The notes under the pieces are model-generated. The model had not been told where the DNA came from, did no database searches, and saw only the letters and a program-made list of their open reading frames with translations. Positions 34,155-43,395 of a DNA stretch of 64,000 bases are shown here, in pieces; the stretch's first letter is position 1, and the number at the start of each line of letters is the position of its first letter. The translations under genes and the position numbers were made by a program. The stretch comes from Amycolatopsis sp. DSM 110486 (GTDB lineage: Bacteria; Actinomycetota; Actinomycetes; Mycobacteriales; Pseudonocardiaceae): NCBI RefSeq assembly GCF_019468465.1, contig NZ_CP080519.1, positions 7,433,001-7,497,000 on the forward strand, read 5' to 3'.

Positions 34155-34913
34155 TCAGCTTTCGGCGCCGAACCGCGTCGCCAGCGCGCGGTACGCACCG
34201 GGCACCGCGCCACGGAGCGCGACCGGCACGCGCAGCCAGCGGGGCACGTAGTAGTCACCGGGCCGGTGCGTCGCGCGCACGACCGCGGCGGCCACGCGCT
34301 GTGCGGACACCGGCCGTGGGGTCGTGCGGGTGTAGGGCCGGCCGCGGCGCTCGAAGAACGCGGTGCGCACCACGCCGGGCACGACCACGCCGACGTCCAC
34401 ACCCGTGCCGTGCAGCTCGAAGCGGAGGCTGTCGGCGAACGCGTCGAGCCCGGACTTGGTCGCCGCGTACACGGCTTCGCCCGCGACGCCGGTGCGTCCG
34501 GCGATCGACGTCACGAACACGATCCGGCCGTGGCCTCGCGCCAGCATGCCGGGCAGCAGCGCGCGGGTGAGCTGGAGCGGCGCGGTCAGGTTCACGGTGA
34601 CCAGCCGCGCGAGGAGCTCGGGGGAGAGCTCGGGCAGGGGACCGGCCCAGCCGAGGCCCGCGTTGTTCACGAGCGTGTCGACGTGGCCGGTGACGGCCAG
34701 CGCGCGTTCGGCCAGTTTGCCCGCGGCTTCGGGGTCCGCGAGGTCGGCTTCGAGGGCGGTGCCGCCGGTTTCCGCGGCGAGCGCGGCCAGGCGCTCGCGG
34801 TCGCGTCCGTGCAGCAGAACGTGGGTTCCCGCGGCGGCGAGCAGCCGCGCGGTGGCCTCGCCGATTCCCGAGGACGCGCCGGTGACCAGCGCTGTGCCGC
34901 GGGGAGCGGGCAT
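34155..34913 (-). CDS. Short-chain dehydrogenase/reductase
   Basis: A 252-residue classical SDR: TGASSGIGEATARLL cofactor motif, NNAGLGWAG, catalytic Ser in VTSIAGRTG and YAATKSG Tyr-x3-Lys. The HGRDRERL arginine after the second strand favours NADP(H). An extended C terminus (YYVPRWLRVPVALRGAVPGAYRALATRF) is like that of SDRs acting on lipid or polyketide-like substrates. ATG overlaps the stop of the upstream membrane-protein gene (ATGA), so the two form an operon. Confidence 0.85.
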   Translation of the reverse strand: MPAPRGTALVTGASSGIGEATARLLAAAGTHVLLHGRDRERLAALAAETGGTALEADLADPEAAGKLAERALAVTGHVDTLVNNAGLGWAGPLPELSPELLARLVTVNLTAPLQLTRALLPGMLARGHGRIVFVTSIAGRTGVAGEAVYAATKSGLDAFADSLRFELHGTGVDVGVVVPGVVRTAFFERRGRPYTRTTPRPVSAQRVAAAVVRATHRPGDYYVPRWLRVPVALRGAVPGAYRALATRFGAES

Positions 34914-35578
34914 CAGACGGTGGTGAGCGCGGGCTTGCGCGAGGCCATCCGCAGCACGATGCCCTCCGAACGCAGCGAGCGCCGGAACCACAGCAACGAG
35001 CCGACGATCGCCAGCGCGACCAGGCTGTACGAGCCCGCGGTGCTGACCATGAGGAAGTTGCCGACGGTCGCCTTCGCGAGCATCACCAGCGTCACGGAAC
35101 CGTTCACGGCGAACACCAGCGCCCACAGCACCGACACGCGCTGGAAGAAGCGCCGCATGCCGGGGTGGCCCGACAGCGTGTCCGGGAACGAGCAGAAGTC
35201 ACCGGCCAGCCGCGCGAGCAACGGCTTGTTGAACGGCGCGGACACGAGGAACAGGCTGGCGATAACGAAGTTCTGTAGGGTCGGCTGCAGGAAATACAGG
35301 AAGGCGCTGCCGGTGGCCAGGCCCAATGCGGTCCGCACGATCAGCAGCGCGGAGGTGAGCCACAGGACCGCAGGGACGGGCTTTCGCATCACCAGGCGCG
35401 TCACGATGACGACGACCGACCAGCACAGCGCGGCGATGACTCCGCTGTCGAAGCTGACCAGAGTCAGGAGGAGGTAGAAGAGGCCGGCAGGTACGAGCGT
35501 GGACTCCAGCAGATGCCGACCCCCGCCCACGACCAAGTTGCGGAACGAGGGGAGGTCGACCGTCATGTGGTGTCGCAT
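34913..35578 (-). CDS. VC0807-type integral membrane protein
   Basis: A 221-residue protein with about six predicted membrane helices (for example LLESTLVPAGLFYLLLTLVSF and VIAALCWSVVVIVTRLVM). It resembles the VC0807-family membrane proteins of unknown function, which share distant similarity with septation-protein-A-like proteins. The start is probably the ATG at 35578 with GGAGG 12 nt upstream; an ATG four codons later is possible. Divergent from the DMT-type gene and coupled to the SDR gene. Confidence 0.65.
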   Translation of the reverse strand: MRHHMTVDLPSFRNLVVGGGRHLLESTLVPAGLFYLLLTLVSFDSGVIAALCWSVVVIVTRLVMRKPVPAVLWLTSALLIVRTALGLATGSAFLYFLQPTLQNFVIASLFLVSAPFNKPLLARLAGDFCSFPDTLSGHPGMRRFFQRVSVLWALVFAVNGSVTLVMLAKATVGNFLMVSTAGSYSLVALAIVGSLLWFRRSLRSEGIVLRMASRKPALTTV

Positions 35579-35681
35579 GCGTTTCAAATACCTCCGGTGC
35601 GGGTGACCATCCCCCTCACGGCCCACGAATTTTTCAACAGCATAGGCACGGCGGATGGGAATGGTGTGAGGTGAGTATTCC

Positions 35682-36650
35682 ATGAGTGTCACGGGGGTGT
35701 CGCTTTTCGTGGCCGTCCCTGCCGCGGTGCTGGGCGCGGCGTGCATGGGGATCGCCAGCGCCGCCCAGGCAAAGGCGGCCAAAGAGGTCGAGCCGGCGAA
35801 CCCGCTTGATCTCACGTTGTTCAGGCGCCTCGTCGGTCGACCATTGTGGCTCATCGGCATCGTGGCGACCGTACTGGGGCTCGTCTTGCAGCTCGTCGCG
35901 CTCGCGTTCGGGCCGTTGCTGCTGGTCCAGCCGCTGCTCATCACGTCGTTGATCTTCGCCGGGTTCGTGTTCGCGCGGCTCGAGCGAAGAGGCCCCGACC
36001 GGGTGATGAGCGCGGGCTCGGCGTTGTGCGTCGCCGGACTCGCGGTGTTCCTGCTGATCGCGCGCCCCAGCGGCAACGGCGACGTGCTCATCACCGGGAC
36101 CTCGCTGCTCCCGCTCGGCATCGCGCTCGCCGCGGTGACCATCGCGGGTCTCGCGCTCGCCGCGCTCAGCCGCTCCGGCTCCGGGCGCGTGCTCGGGCTC
36201 GCCGTGGCCACGGGCGTGCTCTACGGCCTGACCGCCGGCCTGATGAAGGTCGTCGCCGGACAGTTCCGCCAGGGCCTGGACGAACCGTTCAAGCACTGGA
36301 CGCTTTACATCGTCTGCGTGGTCGGCCCGCTCGGGTTCCTGCTCAGCCAGAACACCTTCCAGCAGGGCCGCTACCTGACGCCGGCGCTGGCCGTGATCAC
36401 GGCGCTCGACCCGCTCGTGGGGGTCGCGATCGGGCTGTCCTGGATGGGGGAGAGCGCCAACGGCACGCCGTGGGGGCTCGCCGGCGAGGCGTTCGCCGGT
36501 GCGGTGATCGTGGTCGGCATCGCGCTGCTCTCGACCCGCGCGGCTCACCTGGACGTGGCCGCGATCGAGGAAGAACACGAACACGCCGAGGCCGAGCACG
36601 CCGGGTCGGACCCCGACGACGGGTACGGTCTGGCCGGATCCACCTGTTAG
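35682..36650 (+). CDS. DMT/NIPA-like membrane transporter
   Basis: A 322-residue protein with about nine helices in EamA/NIPA arrangement (PAAVLGAACMGIASAAQAKAA, then FGPLLLVQPLLITSLIFAGFV). NIPA-type proteins transport magnesium in eukaryotes; the bacterial actinomycete members are uncharacterised. The C-terminal 35 residues are cytosolic and rich in Glu and His (EEEHEHAEAEHAG), a possible metal-binding tail. It ends 10 bp before the glycosyltransferase-acyltransferase fusion gene and is probably co-transcribed with it. Confidence 0.72.
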   Translation: MSVTGVSLFVAVPAAVLGAACMGIASAAQAKAAKEVEPANPLDLTLFRRLVGRPLWLIGIVATVLGLVLQLVALAFGPLLLVQPLLITSLIFAGFVFARLERRGPDRVMSAGSALCVAGLAVFLLIARPSGNGDVLITGTSLLPLGIALAAVTIAGLALAALSRSGSGRVLGLAVATGVLYGLTAGLMKVVAGQFRQGLDEPFKHWTLYIVCVVGPLGFLLSQNTFQQGRYLTPALAVITALDPLVGVAIGLSWMGESANGTPWGLAGEAFAGAVIVVGIALLSTRAAHLDVAAIEEEHEHAEAEHAGSDPDDGYGLAGSTC

Positions 36651-36660
36651 GAAACAGCTG

Positions 36661-39111
36661 GTGACCGCCGCTCGCGGCACCTCTGGCGAAGGGGGCGCGT
36701 TGGAGCGCGTGCTGATCGTCTCCGCGAACATGGGGGAAGGGCACAACGCCACCGGACGGGCGCTGGAGGGCGCCGTGCGGGAGCGCTGGCCCGCGGCCGA
36801 GGTGAAATGGCTCGACGCCCTCGACCAGCTCGGGCCCGGTTTCGGGGGCCTGTTCCGCCGCATCTACGTGGCCAACGTCGAGACCACCCCGTGGCTGTAC
36901 GAGTTCTTCTACGACGCCATCTGGCGCCTCGCGTGGTTCGCGGCGGCGTCGAAGCGCTTCACCGCGTCCTGGTGCGGACGCCGCCTCGCGAAACCGGTGG
37001 CGGACTTCGCGCCTGACCTCGTGTTGTCCACCTATCCGATGGGCACGGCCGGGCTGGCGTGGCTGCGCCGGCGCGGGAAGCTGAAGGTGCCGATCGGCGC
37101 GTGGGTTTCGGACTTCGCGCCGCACCCGTTCTGGGTCTACGGCTCGGCCGACCTCACGATGGTGATGCACGAAGTCGCCGTGGGCCTGGCGCGCCGCTGC
37201 GCGCCCTCGGCCGCGGTGGGGGTGTCGGCGCCGCCGGTGCGCGCCGAGTTCCGGCCCGGCGACCGCGCGGGCGCGCGTCAGCGGCTGGGTTTGCCGCCGG
37301 AAGCGTTCGTGGCCTTGGTTTCGTGCGGCTCGCTCGGGTTCGGCGACGTCGAGGGCACGGCGCGTGAACTGCTCGCCGCCGGGTCCGAGGTCGTGCCCGT
37401 GGCGATCTGCGGTCGCAACGAGGCGTTGCAGCACCGGCTCGAACGGCTCGACGAGCCGCGCCTGCGGGTCGTCGGCTGGACCGACCGGATGGCCGACTAC
37501 ACGATCGCCTCCGACGTCGTGGTGACCAACGCCGGTGGCGCGACCGGGCTGGAAGCCCTGGCGTGCGGGCGGCCCGTGCTCATGCACCGGCCCATCGCCG
37601 CGCACGGCAGGGCCAACGCCCGGCTGATGGCCGAGGCCGGTCTCGCGCTCGTGACGGAAAAGGACGGTGAGCTCACCGGCTCCGTCCGCACGCTGCTCGC
37701 CGAACCGGAGCGGCTCAAGGCGATGGCGGAGGCGGCCACGCGCCACTGTGATTCGGCCACGTCGCTCACGGCGGCGCTCGAGTCGCTCGTGGGCTCGCCG
37801 CTCAACCCGGCGCCGCAGCGGCTGCGGCCCGAAGACGCGTTGTTCCTCCACGTCGCGACCCCGCAGGTGCCGCAGCAGGTCGGCGCGGTGCTGATGCTCG
37901 ACCCGAAGGCCGACGGTTCCCGCCCCACGCACGCGGACGCCGTCCACCTGCTCTCCGCGACGCCCGGCCTGCGCGCGCGGCTCCTGCCGGGCGGTGGCCT
38001 GTGGCGAGCGAAGTGGCAGGAGGACCCGGCGCGCACGGCCGACGGCATCCTCGGCGACGTCGAGCTGCCGGCGGGCAGCGAGCTCGAATCCTCGCTCACC
38101 GCGCAGATGGACGACTTCTTCTCCGAGCCCGTCTCCCCGGAACACCCGGTGCGCGCGCGGCTCGTGACGGGCCTCGAGGGTGAGCAGGGCGCGTTGCTCA
38201 TCGCCCTGCACCACGCGGCGAGCGACGGCATCGCGGTGATCGGCGCCCTCGTCGGGCAGGCCCGCGGCAAACCACCGCTGGACCCGCCGCCGGCGCCGGT
38301 GCGCCGCGGCCGGCTGCGTGGGGCGGCCGACCGCGTCTCGGCCGCGGCGCGGAAACGGCCCGGGCGCAGGAAGGAAGCCGAAGAACTGGCCCGCGGCATC
38401 TGGGCGCTCGCGCGGGCGGGCACCGCGCCGCGCGTGCGGTGGGAGACCGAGATTTCGGGCCCGCGGCGGCATTACGCGCGTGCGCACCTGTCGGCGCCGC
38501 AGGTGCGGGCGGCCGCGCGCAAGGTCGGCGTGCCGACCACGGACTTCGTGCTCGCGCTCGTCGCGGAAGCCGTGCACCAGGAACTGGGCGCGGCCGCGCC
38601 GGAGCGGGTGCGGGTGCTGATCCCGATGTCCATTCGCGACACCGGCACGTTCCGCCAGCTGGGCAACCACACGGGGGCCGCGAGCGTCGACCTGCCGACC
38701 GGCGCGATGTCGCTGGCCGAACGTGTGCGCGCGACGCGGGAGCTGCTGGCCGAGCAGGTGACCCGGGGTGCGCCCCGGGCGGGCAACGCCGTGGTGCGCG
38801 TGATCGGAATCCTGCCGCCGTGGCTGCACCGGCGCGTGGCGCGGCTCGTCTACCGCGGCACCTGGTTCAGCATGATCGCCTCGGTGCTGCCGGGCGCGCG
38901 TTCGCCGGTGGTGCTCAACGGTTCCCTCGTGCGCACCGTCTACCCCGTGCTGTCGCTGGCGCCGGACGTGCCGGTGGCGGTGGGCGTGATGACGTGGGCC
39001 GACCGGTTCACCGTGTGCGTGACGGTGCCCGCCGGCCACGCCGCGCGAGGCGACCGGCTGGCGGGCACCGTGAGATCGGCGTTCGCCCGGTTGCAGTCCG
39101 AAGTGGACTGA
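36661..39111 (+). CDS. Fusion of a GT28/MGDG-synthase-like glycosyltransferase and a WS/DGAT-like acyltransferase
   Basis: An 816-residue protein. Residues about 15-385 form a GT-B glycosyltransferase of the MGDG synthase/MurG type: VLIVSANMGEGHNATGRAL at the N terminus, and the nucleotide-sugar region VVTNAGGATGLEALACGRPVL. Residues about 395-816 are a wax-ester synthase/diacylglycerol acyltransferase fold with catalytic motif H517-H-A-A-S-D-G and the C-terminal VLPGARSPVVLNG and PVLSLAPDVPVAVGVMTW segments. It should glycosylate a lipid acceptor and acylate either that acceptor or the sugar. No signal or membrane helix; probably membrane-peripheral. GTG start, coupled to the DMT gene. Confidence 0.88.
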   Translation: MTAARGTSGEGGALERVLIVSANMGEGHNATGRALEGAVRERWPAAEVKWLDALDQLGPGFGGLFRRIYVANVETTPWLYEFFYDAIWRLAWFAAASKRFTASWCGRRLAKPVADFAPDLVLSTYPMGTAGLAWLRRRGKLKVPIGAWVSDFAPHPFWVYGSADLTMVMHEVAVGLARRCAPSAAVGVSAPPVRAEFRPGDRAGARQRLGLPPEAFVALVSCGSLGFGDVEGTARELLAAGSEVVPVAICGRNEALQHRLERLDEPRLRVVGWTDRMADYTIASDVVVTNAGGATGLEALACGRPVLMHRPIAAHGRANARLMAEAGLALVTEKDGELTGSVRTLLAEPERLKAMAEAATRHCDSATSLTAALESLVGSPLNPAPQRLRPEDALFLHVATPQVPQQVGAVLMLDPKADGSRPTHADAVHLLSATPGLRARLLPGGGLWRAKWQEDPARTADGILGDVELPAGSELESSLTAQMDDFFSEPVSPEHPVRARLVTGLEGEQGALLIALHHAASDGIAVIGALVGQARGKPPLDPPPAPVRRGRLRGAADRVSAAARKRPGRRKEAEELARGIWALARAGTAPRVRWETEISGPRRHYARAHLSAPQVRAAARKVGVPTTDFVLALVAEAVHQELGAAAPERVRVLIPMSIRDTGTFRQLGNHTGAASVDLPTGAMSLAERVRATRELLAEQVTRGAPRAGNAVVRVIGILPPWLHRRVARLVYRGTWFSMIASVLPGARSPVVLNGSLVRTVYPVLSLAPDVPVAVGVMTWADRFTVCVTVPAGHAARGDRLAGTVRSAFARLQSEVD

Positions 39112-39115
39112 CCCG

Positions 39116-39880
39116 TCAGGAGAAGTGCGTGGTCGGCCGGGGGATCTCCTGGCCGTCGACGAAGAGGTCGACCTTCTCGTTGTAGAAGCAGATCAGGTTG
39201 GAGATCGCGCTGAGCGAGCGCGTGGGGAAGTCGTAGGACCAGGCCAGGTCCTGGTGCACCACGTCGCCGACGCGCACGGACCAGTAGCCGGTGGTGGTGC
39301 CCTTGTACGGGCACTCGGTGACGGTGCCGGTGGGCACGAGGTGGGAGAAGTCCACCTCGGTGCGGTTGAGGTAGTACCGCGTGGGCAGGCCGGTTTCGAA
39401 CAGCAGCACCGGAGACGACGACTCGGCGAGCGTCCGGCCTTCCAGCGCGACGCGCACGTGCCGGGTGGAGCGCAGAGCGTCGACGCGCGCGTACGGGTTG
39501 CGCGGGTGGACGAACACCTGCTCGTCCTCCTCGAACCACGCGTCGAGGGCGGCCCACTCGAACCGGACGTGGTCCGCGAGCCCCGCGGTGGCGTCCTCAC
39601 CGTAGAGGCGCGCGGCCGCGGTCTTGACCTCGTCGCCCGCCTTGAGGGTCTGGCGGCGCGCGGTGCCGCGCTTGAGGTGCTGCGGGTGGTTCTCGTCCAC
39701 GAGCACGCCGGGCGTCACGTCGGCGGCCGGGATGTAGTACTGCGGGTAGTACGGCCACTCCCACACGTACAGCGCGCGGGTGGTGTCGAGCACCGTCTCG
39801 CCGCCGAGCACGGCGCGGATCCGCCGGGGCACGGGCTCGACGTGGTCGATCGGGGTGATCGCGTCCGGGTAGTCGCGCAT
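39116..39880 (-). CDS. DUF427 protein
   Basis: A 254-residue protein with two DUF427 domains. The first holds VLGGETVLDTTRALYVWEWPYYPQYYIP; the second RVALEGRTLAESSSPVLLFETGLPTRYYLNRTEVDF and CPYKGTTTGYWSVRVGDVVHQDLAWSYDFP. The fold is a small beta barrel with a conserved CPYKG cysteine. The function is unknown. GAG-GAG precedes the ATG by six bases. It converges on the glycosyltransferase fusion gene with only 4 bp between the stops. Confidence 0.85.
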   Translation of the reverse strand: MRDYPDAITPIDHVEPVPRRIRAVLGGETVLDTTRALYVWEWPYYPQYYIPAADVTPGVLVDENHPQHLKRGTARRQTLKAGDEVKTAAARLYGEDATAGLADHVRFEWAALDAWFEEDEQVFVHPRNPYARVDALRSTRHVRVALEGRTLAESSSPVLLFETGLPTRYYLNRTEVDFSHLVPTGTVTECPYKGTTTGYWSVRVGDVVHQDLAWSYDFPTRSLSAISNLICFYNEKVDLFVDGQEIPRPTTHFS

Positions 39881-39939
39881 CGGGATCTCCTCGGTTCGGC
39901 CGGGCCGTTGTCCGGTGTGACAGCTCCGGCTGCGCTGGG

Positions 39940-39997
39940 ACTGGGGCGCTGAAAAAGAGGCGCTGGAACCAGGCGTTGAAACTGGGGCGCTGAAAAA
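39940..39997. repeat. Paired 17-bp direct repeat upstream of the DUF427 gene
   Basis: ACTGGGGCGCTGAAAAA occurs identically at 39940-39956 and 39981-39997, with two degenerate AGGCG(C/T)TG copies in between. It lies between the DUF427 promoter and the msrA terminator. Read leftward, it gives two TTTTTCAGCGCC tracts. Confidence 0.6.
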
Positions 39998-40001
39998 CGC
40001 G

Positions 40002-40029
40002 CGGCGCGCGGACGTGGGTCCGCGCGCCG
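40002..40029 (-). terminator. Intrinsic terminator of the msrB-msrA operon
   Basis: A perfect 12-bp stem (CGGCGCGCGGAC and its complement) with a 4-nt loop lies 6 bp after the msrA stop. On the minus strand it is followed closely by TTTTT. Confidence 0.88.
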
Positions 40030-40035
40030 TCGTGA

Positions 40036-40542
40036 TCAGGCCGTCGCCCGCTTGGGCAGCTTCCACCCGGGGCGGGGGAAGTGGCAGGTGTAGCCGTTCG
40101 GATAGGTCTGCAGGTAGTTCTGGTGTTCGGGTTCGGCCTGCCAGAAGTCGCCGGCGGGGGTGACTTCGGTGACGACCTTGCCGGGCCAGAGGCCGGAGGC
40201 CTCGACGTCGGCGATGGTGTCTTCGGCGACCTTCTTCTGCTCGTCGTTGGTGAAGTAGATCGCGGAGCGGTAGCTCAGGCCGATGTCGTTGCCCTGGCGG
40301 TTCTTCGTGGTCGGGTCGTGGACCTGGAAGAAGAACTCGAGCAGGTTGCGGAAGTCGGTCTGGGAGGGGTCGTAGAGGACCTCGATGGCCTCGGCGTGGG
40401 TGCCGTGGTTGCGGTAGGTGGCGTTGGGGGTGTCGCCGCCGCTGTAGCCGACGCGCGTGGACACGACGCCGGGCTGGTGGCGGAACAGCTCCTCCATGCC
40501 CCAGAAACATCCGCCGGCGAGGATCGCCTTTTCGGTCGTCAC
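40036..40542 (-). CDS. msrA: Peptide methionine-S-sulfoxide reductase
   Basis: A 168-residue MsrA. The catalytic Cys12 sits in [10 protein letters not shown]; further markers are [26 protein letters not shown] and PEHQNYLQ. It repairs the S-epimer of methionine sulfoxide in oxidised proteins, with thioredoxin as reductant. It follows msrB by 9 bp on the same strand, so both epimers are handled by one transcript. Confidence 0.96.
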   Translation of the reverse strand: MTTEKAILAGGCFWGMEELFRHQPGVVSTRVGYSGGDTPNATYRNHGTHAEAIEVLYDPSQTDFRNLLEFFFQVHDPTTKNRQGNDIGLSYRSAIYFTNDEQKKVAEDTIADVEASGLWPGKVVTEVTPAGDFWQAEPEHQNYLQTYPNGYTCHFPRPGWKLPKRATA

Positions 40543-40551
40543 GTCGTCTCC

Positions 40552-41019
40552 TTACTTGTCGGTGTTGTCGGTGAAGAGGGCACGGAAGTCTCCATACCCC
40601 TCTTTCTCCAGGTCGTCGAGGTGGATGAACTTCAACGACGCGGAGTTGATGCAGTAGCGCAGGCCGCCCTGGTCGACCGGGCCGTCGTCGAAGACGTGGC
40701 CGAGGTGGCTGTCACCGTGCAGCGAACGGACCTCCGCCCGGATCATGCCGTGGCTGAAATCGTTGCGCTCGACGACGTTCGTCGTCTTCTGGATCGGCTT
40801 GGTGAAGCTCGGCCAGCCGGAGTGGCTCTCGTACTTGTCGACGGACGCGAACAGCGGCTCGCCGGACACGACGTCGACGTAGATGCCGGGCTCGTGGTTG
40901 TCCCAGTAGGCGTTCGCGAACGCCCGCTCGGTCCCGTCCTGCTGGGTCACGCGGTACTGCTCCGGGGTCAGCCGGGACACGGCTTCCGGGTTCTTGTTGT
41001 ACTGGGTCTGCTGGGACAC
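40552..41019 (-). CDS. msrB: Peptide methionine-R-sulfoxide reductase
   Basis: A 155-residue MsrB starting at the GTG at 41019 (a GGGAG site precedes it). The catalytic Cys lies in [24 protein letters not shown] and [12 protein letters not shown] are family signatures. The two CxxC zinc pairs present in many MsrB enzymes are absent, so this is the zinc-free form. First gene of the msrBA operon. Confidence 0.95.
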   Translation of the reverse strand: MSQQTQYNKNPEAVSRLTPEQYRVTQQDGTERAFANAYWDNHEPGIYVDVVSGEPLFASVDKYESHSGWPSFTKPIQKTTNVVERNDFSHGMIRAEVRSLHGDSHLGHVFDDGPVDQGGLRYCINSASLKFIHLDDLEKEGYGDFRALFTDNTDK

Positions 41020-41057
41020 AGCTCTCCCTTCGCGGCCTCTCGGCTCGGGCTGGGGAA

Positions 41058-41092
41058 CCAGGTGAAACGCACCTGGACGTGCAGTTATAAAG
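41058..41092 (-). promoter_or_regulatory. msrB promoter region with a 7-bp-arm hairpin or operator
   Basis: On the minus strand a TATAAC -10-like element (near 41085-41090) is followed by the dyad CCAGGTG-AAACG-CACCTGG (41058-41076). The dyad would sit around or just after the transcription start, about 40 bp before the msrB GTG. It could be a repressor site or a 5' leader hairpin. Confidence 0.5.
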
Positions 41093-41110
41093 ACACCGTA
41101 CGGGCACTTT

Positions 41111-42037
41111 CTATTCCCTCGGACGGCCGATTGCGCCCCCGTCCGACTTCTGTAAGAAATCGGTCTCCACCAGCAGATCGAGCAGGGTCCGCAGCGCCCG
41201 GCCGGGGGCCTTTTCACCGTGGCTCACGACCGAGAGCGGCCACGTGAGCCCGGCGTCGTCCAGTGGCACCACGGCCGCGCCGGGAGCGGTCAGTGGCACG
41301 AGGTCCGGGACCACGGCGACGCCCAGCCCGGCGGCGACGTACAGCGGCATCACCCGGAGGTCGGCGACCTCCACGGGAACCCGGCGCCCGACGCCGAGCG
41401 ACTCGCAGGCCCGGTCGATGGCGATGCGGTTGCCGAAGCCGCGCGGCGCGTCCACGAACCGCTCGCCGGCCAGGTCCCGCAACGAGATCGACGGCCGGCC
41501 GGCGAGCGGGTGCGCGGCCGGGAGCACGGCGAAGTAGGGGACGGTGACGATCGTGCGCACGGTCAGGCCCGGCAGCTCGCTCTCGGGGAGGCCGAGCAGC
41601 GCGAGGTCGAGCCGGCCGTGGCGGACGTCCTCGGCCAGGCCGGTCGAGCCCGTCACCGACACCGTGAGGTGCAGGTCGACCAGCGGGTGCCGGTCGTGGA
41701 ACGCGCCGAGCAGCGCGGGCAGGTCGAGGGCGCCGACGCTGGTGAGCGTGCCCACCCGCAGGCTCCCGCGCAGGCCGGCCGAGGCCTCCTGCACCACCTC
41801 GCGGGCGCGCTCCACGGCGTCGAGCGCGGCCTTCGCCTCCGGCAGGAACAACGCGCCCGAGGCCGACAGCGCGACCCTGCGCGTCGAGCGGTCGAACAAC
41901 GTCGTGCCCAGCTCCGTCTCAAGCGTGCGGATCGTGGCCGACACCGTGGACTGGACGGCGAACAACCGCTGGGCCGCGCGCGTGAAGCTGAGCTCCTCGG
42001 CCACGGCCACGAAGTACTCGAGCTGACGGGTCTCCAC
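41111..42037 (-). CDS. LysR-family regulator divergent from an MFS exporter
   Basis: A 308-residue LTTR starting at the GTG at 42037 ([16 protein letters not shown]). The recognition helix region is [23 protein letters not shown]; the effector domain follows. The longer upstream frame was rejected because it would run through the operator and into the MFS gene. A perfect 19-bp dyad lies 9 bp upstream. It probably controls the MFS gene and itself. Confidence 0.86.
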   Translation of the reverse strand: METRQLEYFVAVAEELSFTRAAQRLFAVQSTVSATIRTLETELGTTLFDRSTRRVALSASGALFLPEAKAALDAVERAREVVQEASAGLRGSLRVGTLTSVGALDLPALLGAFHDRHPLVDLHLTVSVTGSTGLAEDVRHGRLDLALLGLPESELPGLTVRTIVTVPYFAVLPAAHPLAGRPSISLRDLAGERFVDAPRGFGNRIAIDRACESLGVGRRVPVEVADLRVMPLYVAAGLGVAVVPDLVPLTAPGAAVVPLDDAGLTWPLSVVSHGEKAPGRALRTLLDLLVETDFLQKSDGGAIGRPRE

Positions 42038-42045
42038 GGCGTGAA

Positions 42046-42064
42046 TTATCGCATCGAGCGATAA
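42046..42064. promoter_or_regulatory. LysR operator TTATCGC-N5-GCGATAA
   Basis: A perfect 7-bp-arm dyad (42046-42052 and 42058-42064, spacer ATCGA). It contains the T-N11-A core expected of an LTTR recognition site, midway between the divergent LysR and MFS starts. Confidence 0.75.
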
Positions 42065-42147
42065 CTGTCGCCAAGACTTTTCGTTGGACGGAATGAGTTG
42101 CCGGGGGGATGGTTGAAGGCACAAGGATCTTCCGGGGAAGGCAAGCC

Positions 42148-43395
42148 ATGGTCCACACCGTTTCGCCCGTCACAGCCCGCACAGTCCGCCCGCGGCTCAC
42201 CCACGACTGGGGCTTCCGCGTGATCGCCCTCGCGTTCGCCGCGTCGCTCGCGTTCTCCACCGTGCCGACGCCGCTGTACGCGATTTACCAGCGCCAGGAC
42301 GGGTTCCCGACGTTCGTGGTCACCCTCGTCTTCGTCGCCTACGCCGTGGGCGTGATGGCGAGCCTCTACCTCGCCGGCCACGTGAGCGACTGGCTCGGCC
42401 GGCGCCGCGTGATCGTCGCCGCCACCCTCGCCGAAGCGTTGGCGGCCGCGTTGTTCCTGTCGTCGCCGGAGGTGCCGGTGCTCCTGCTGGCCCGGCTGAT
42501 CAGCGGCGCCGGCATCGGGGCGCTCACCGCCACGGCCACCGCGCACCTGTCGGAGCTGCGCGCGGTCGCGCGGCCCGGTGAGCACGCCGGCCACGCCAGG
42601 CTGATCGCGAGCGTGGTGAACCTCGGCGGGCTCGGCCTCGGCCCGCTCGTCGGCGGGTTCTTCGCGAAGTACGCGACGAGCCCGCTCACCACACCGTTCG
42701 CGGTGTTCCTGGTGGTGCTGCTCGCGGCCGCGATCGCCGTGGCGCTGGTGCCCGAGACCGTCGAGCCGTGGGACGAGCCGCCCGCGTACCGGCCGCAGCG
42801 GCTTTCGCTGCCGGCCGACGCGAAGCCGACGTTCTTCGGTGCGGCCATCGCCGTGTTCGCCTCGTTCGCGATCACGGGACTGTTCGCGGCCCTGGCGCCG
42901 ACGCTGCTCGCCCAGGGTCTGCACCAAAGCGGCCACCTGCTCGCCGGGATCGCGGCGGCGTCACTGCTGGTCGCCGCCGCGCTCGGGCAGATCGTCTTCG
43001 CGCGGCTCACTCTCGCGCGCCAGCTGCGGCTCGGCTTCACGCTGATGGCCGTGGGACTGGTGGTGCTGCCGGTCGCCGCGCTGCTGCCTTCGCTGTGGCT
43101 GTTCTTCGCCGGCAGCCTGCTGGCCGGCACGGGCATGGGGCTCGGATTCCGCGCGTCGGTGACCACCGTGGCCACGCTGGCCGGTCCGCGCTCGCGCGGG
43201 CAGGTGCTGGCGGCGCTGTTCCTCGCGGCCTACGCGGGCCTCGTCGTGCCGGTGCTCGCCGTCGGGCTGGCGCTGGTGTGGGTGTCGAGCCCGATGGCGC
43301 TGCTGGGCTTTTCCGTGGCCGAGCTCCTGCTGCTCGCCTGGTCGGCGAACCGCATCCTGCGGCCCGCTATCCGGCCGGTTCGAGCCGCCAGCTGA
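42148..43395 (+). CDS. MFS transporter, probable drug or metabolite exporter
   Basis: A 415-residue twelve-helix major facilitator. GHVSDWLGRRRVIVA is the helix 2-3 motif A; LLARLISGAGIGALTATATAHLSEL is helix 4. VPTPLYAIYQRQDGF at the first loop is common in actinomycete members of unknown substrate. The ATG at 42148 has an AAGG element upstream; an ATG 13 codons earlier lacks one. Likely regulated by the divergent LysR protein. Its 3' end overlaps the convergent anti-sigma gene by 29 bp. Confidence 0.83.
   Translation: MVHTVSPVTARTVRPRLTHDWGFRVIALAFAASLAFSTVPTPLYAIYQRQDGFPTFVVTLVFVAYAVGVMASLYLAGHVSDWLGRRRVIVAATLAEALAAALFLSSPEVPVLLLARLISGAGIGALTATATAHLSELRAVARPGEHAGHARLIASVVNLGGLGLGPLVGGFFAKYATSPLTTPFAVFLVVLLAAAIAVALVPETVEPWDEPPAYRPQRLSLPADAKPTFFGAAIAVFASFAITGLFAALAPTLLAQGLHQSGHLLAGIAAASLLVAAALGQIVFARLTLARQLRLGFTLMAVGLVVLPVAALLPSLWLFFAGSLLAGTGMGLGFRASVTTVATLAGPRSRGQVLAALFLAAYAGLVVPVLAVGLALVWVSSPMALLGFSVAELLLLAWSANRILRPAIRPVRAAS

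Noticed and set aside
34107..35477. Long plus-strand frame of 456 codons
   Set aside because: It lies antisense to the SDR and VC0807-type genes, is Arg/Ala/Gly-rich and has no domain: a GC-bias shadow.
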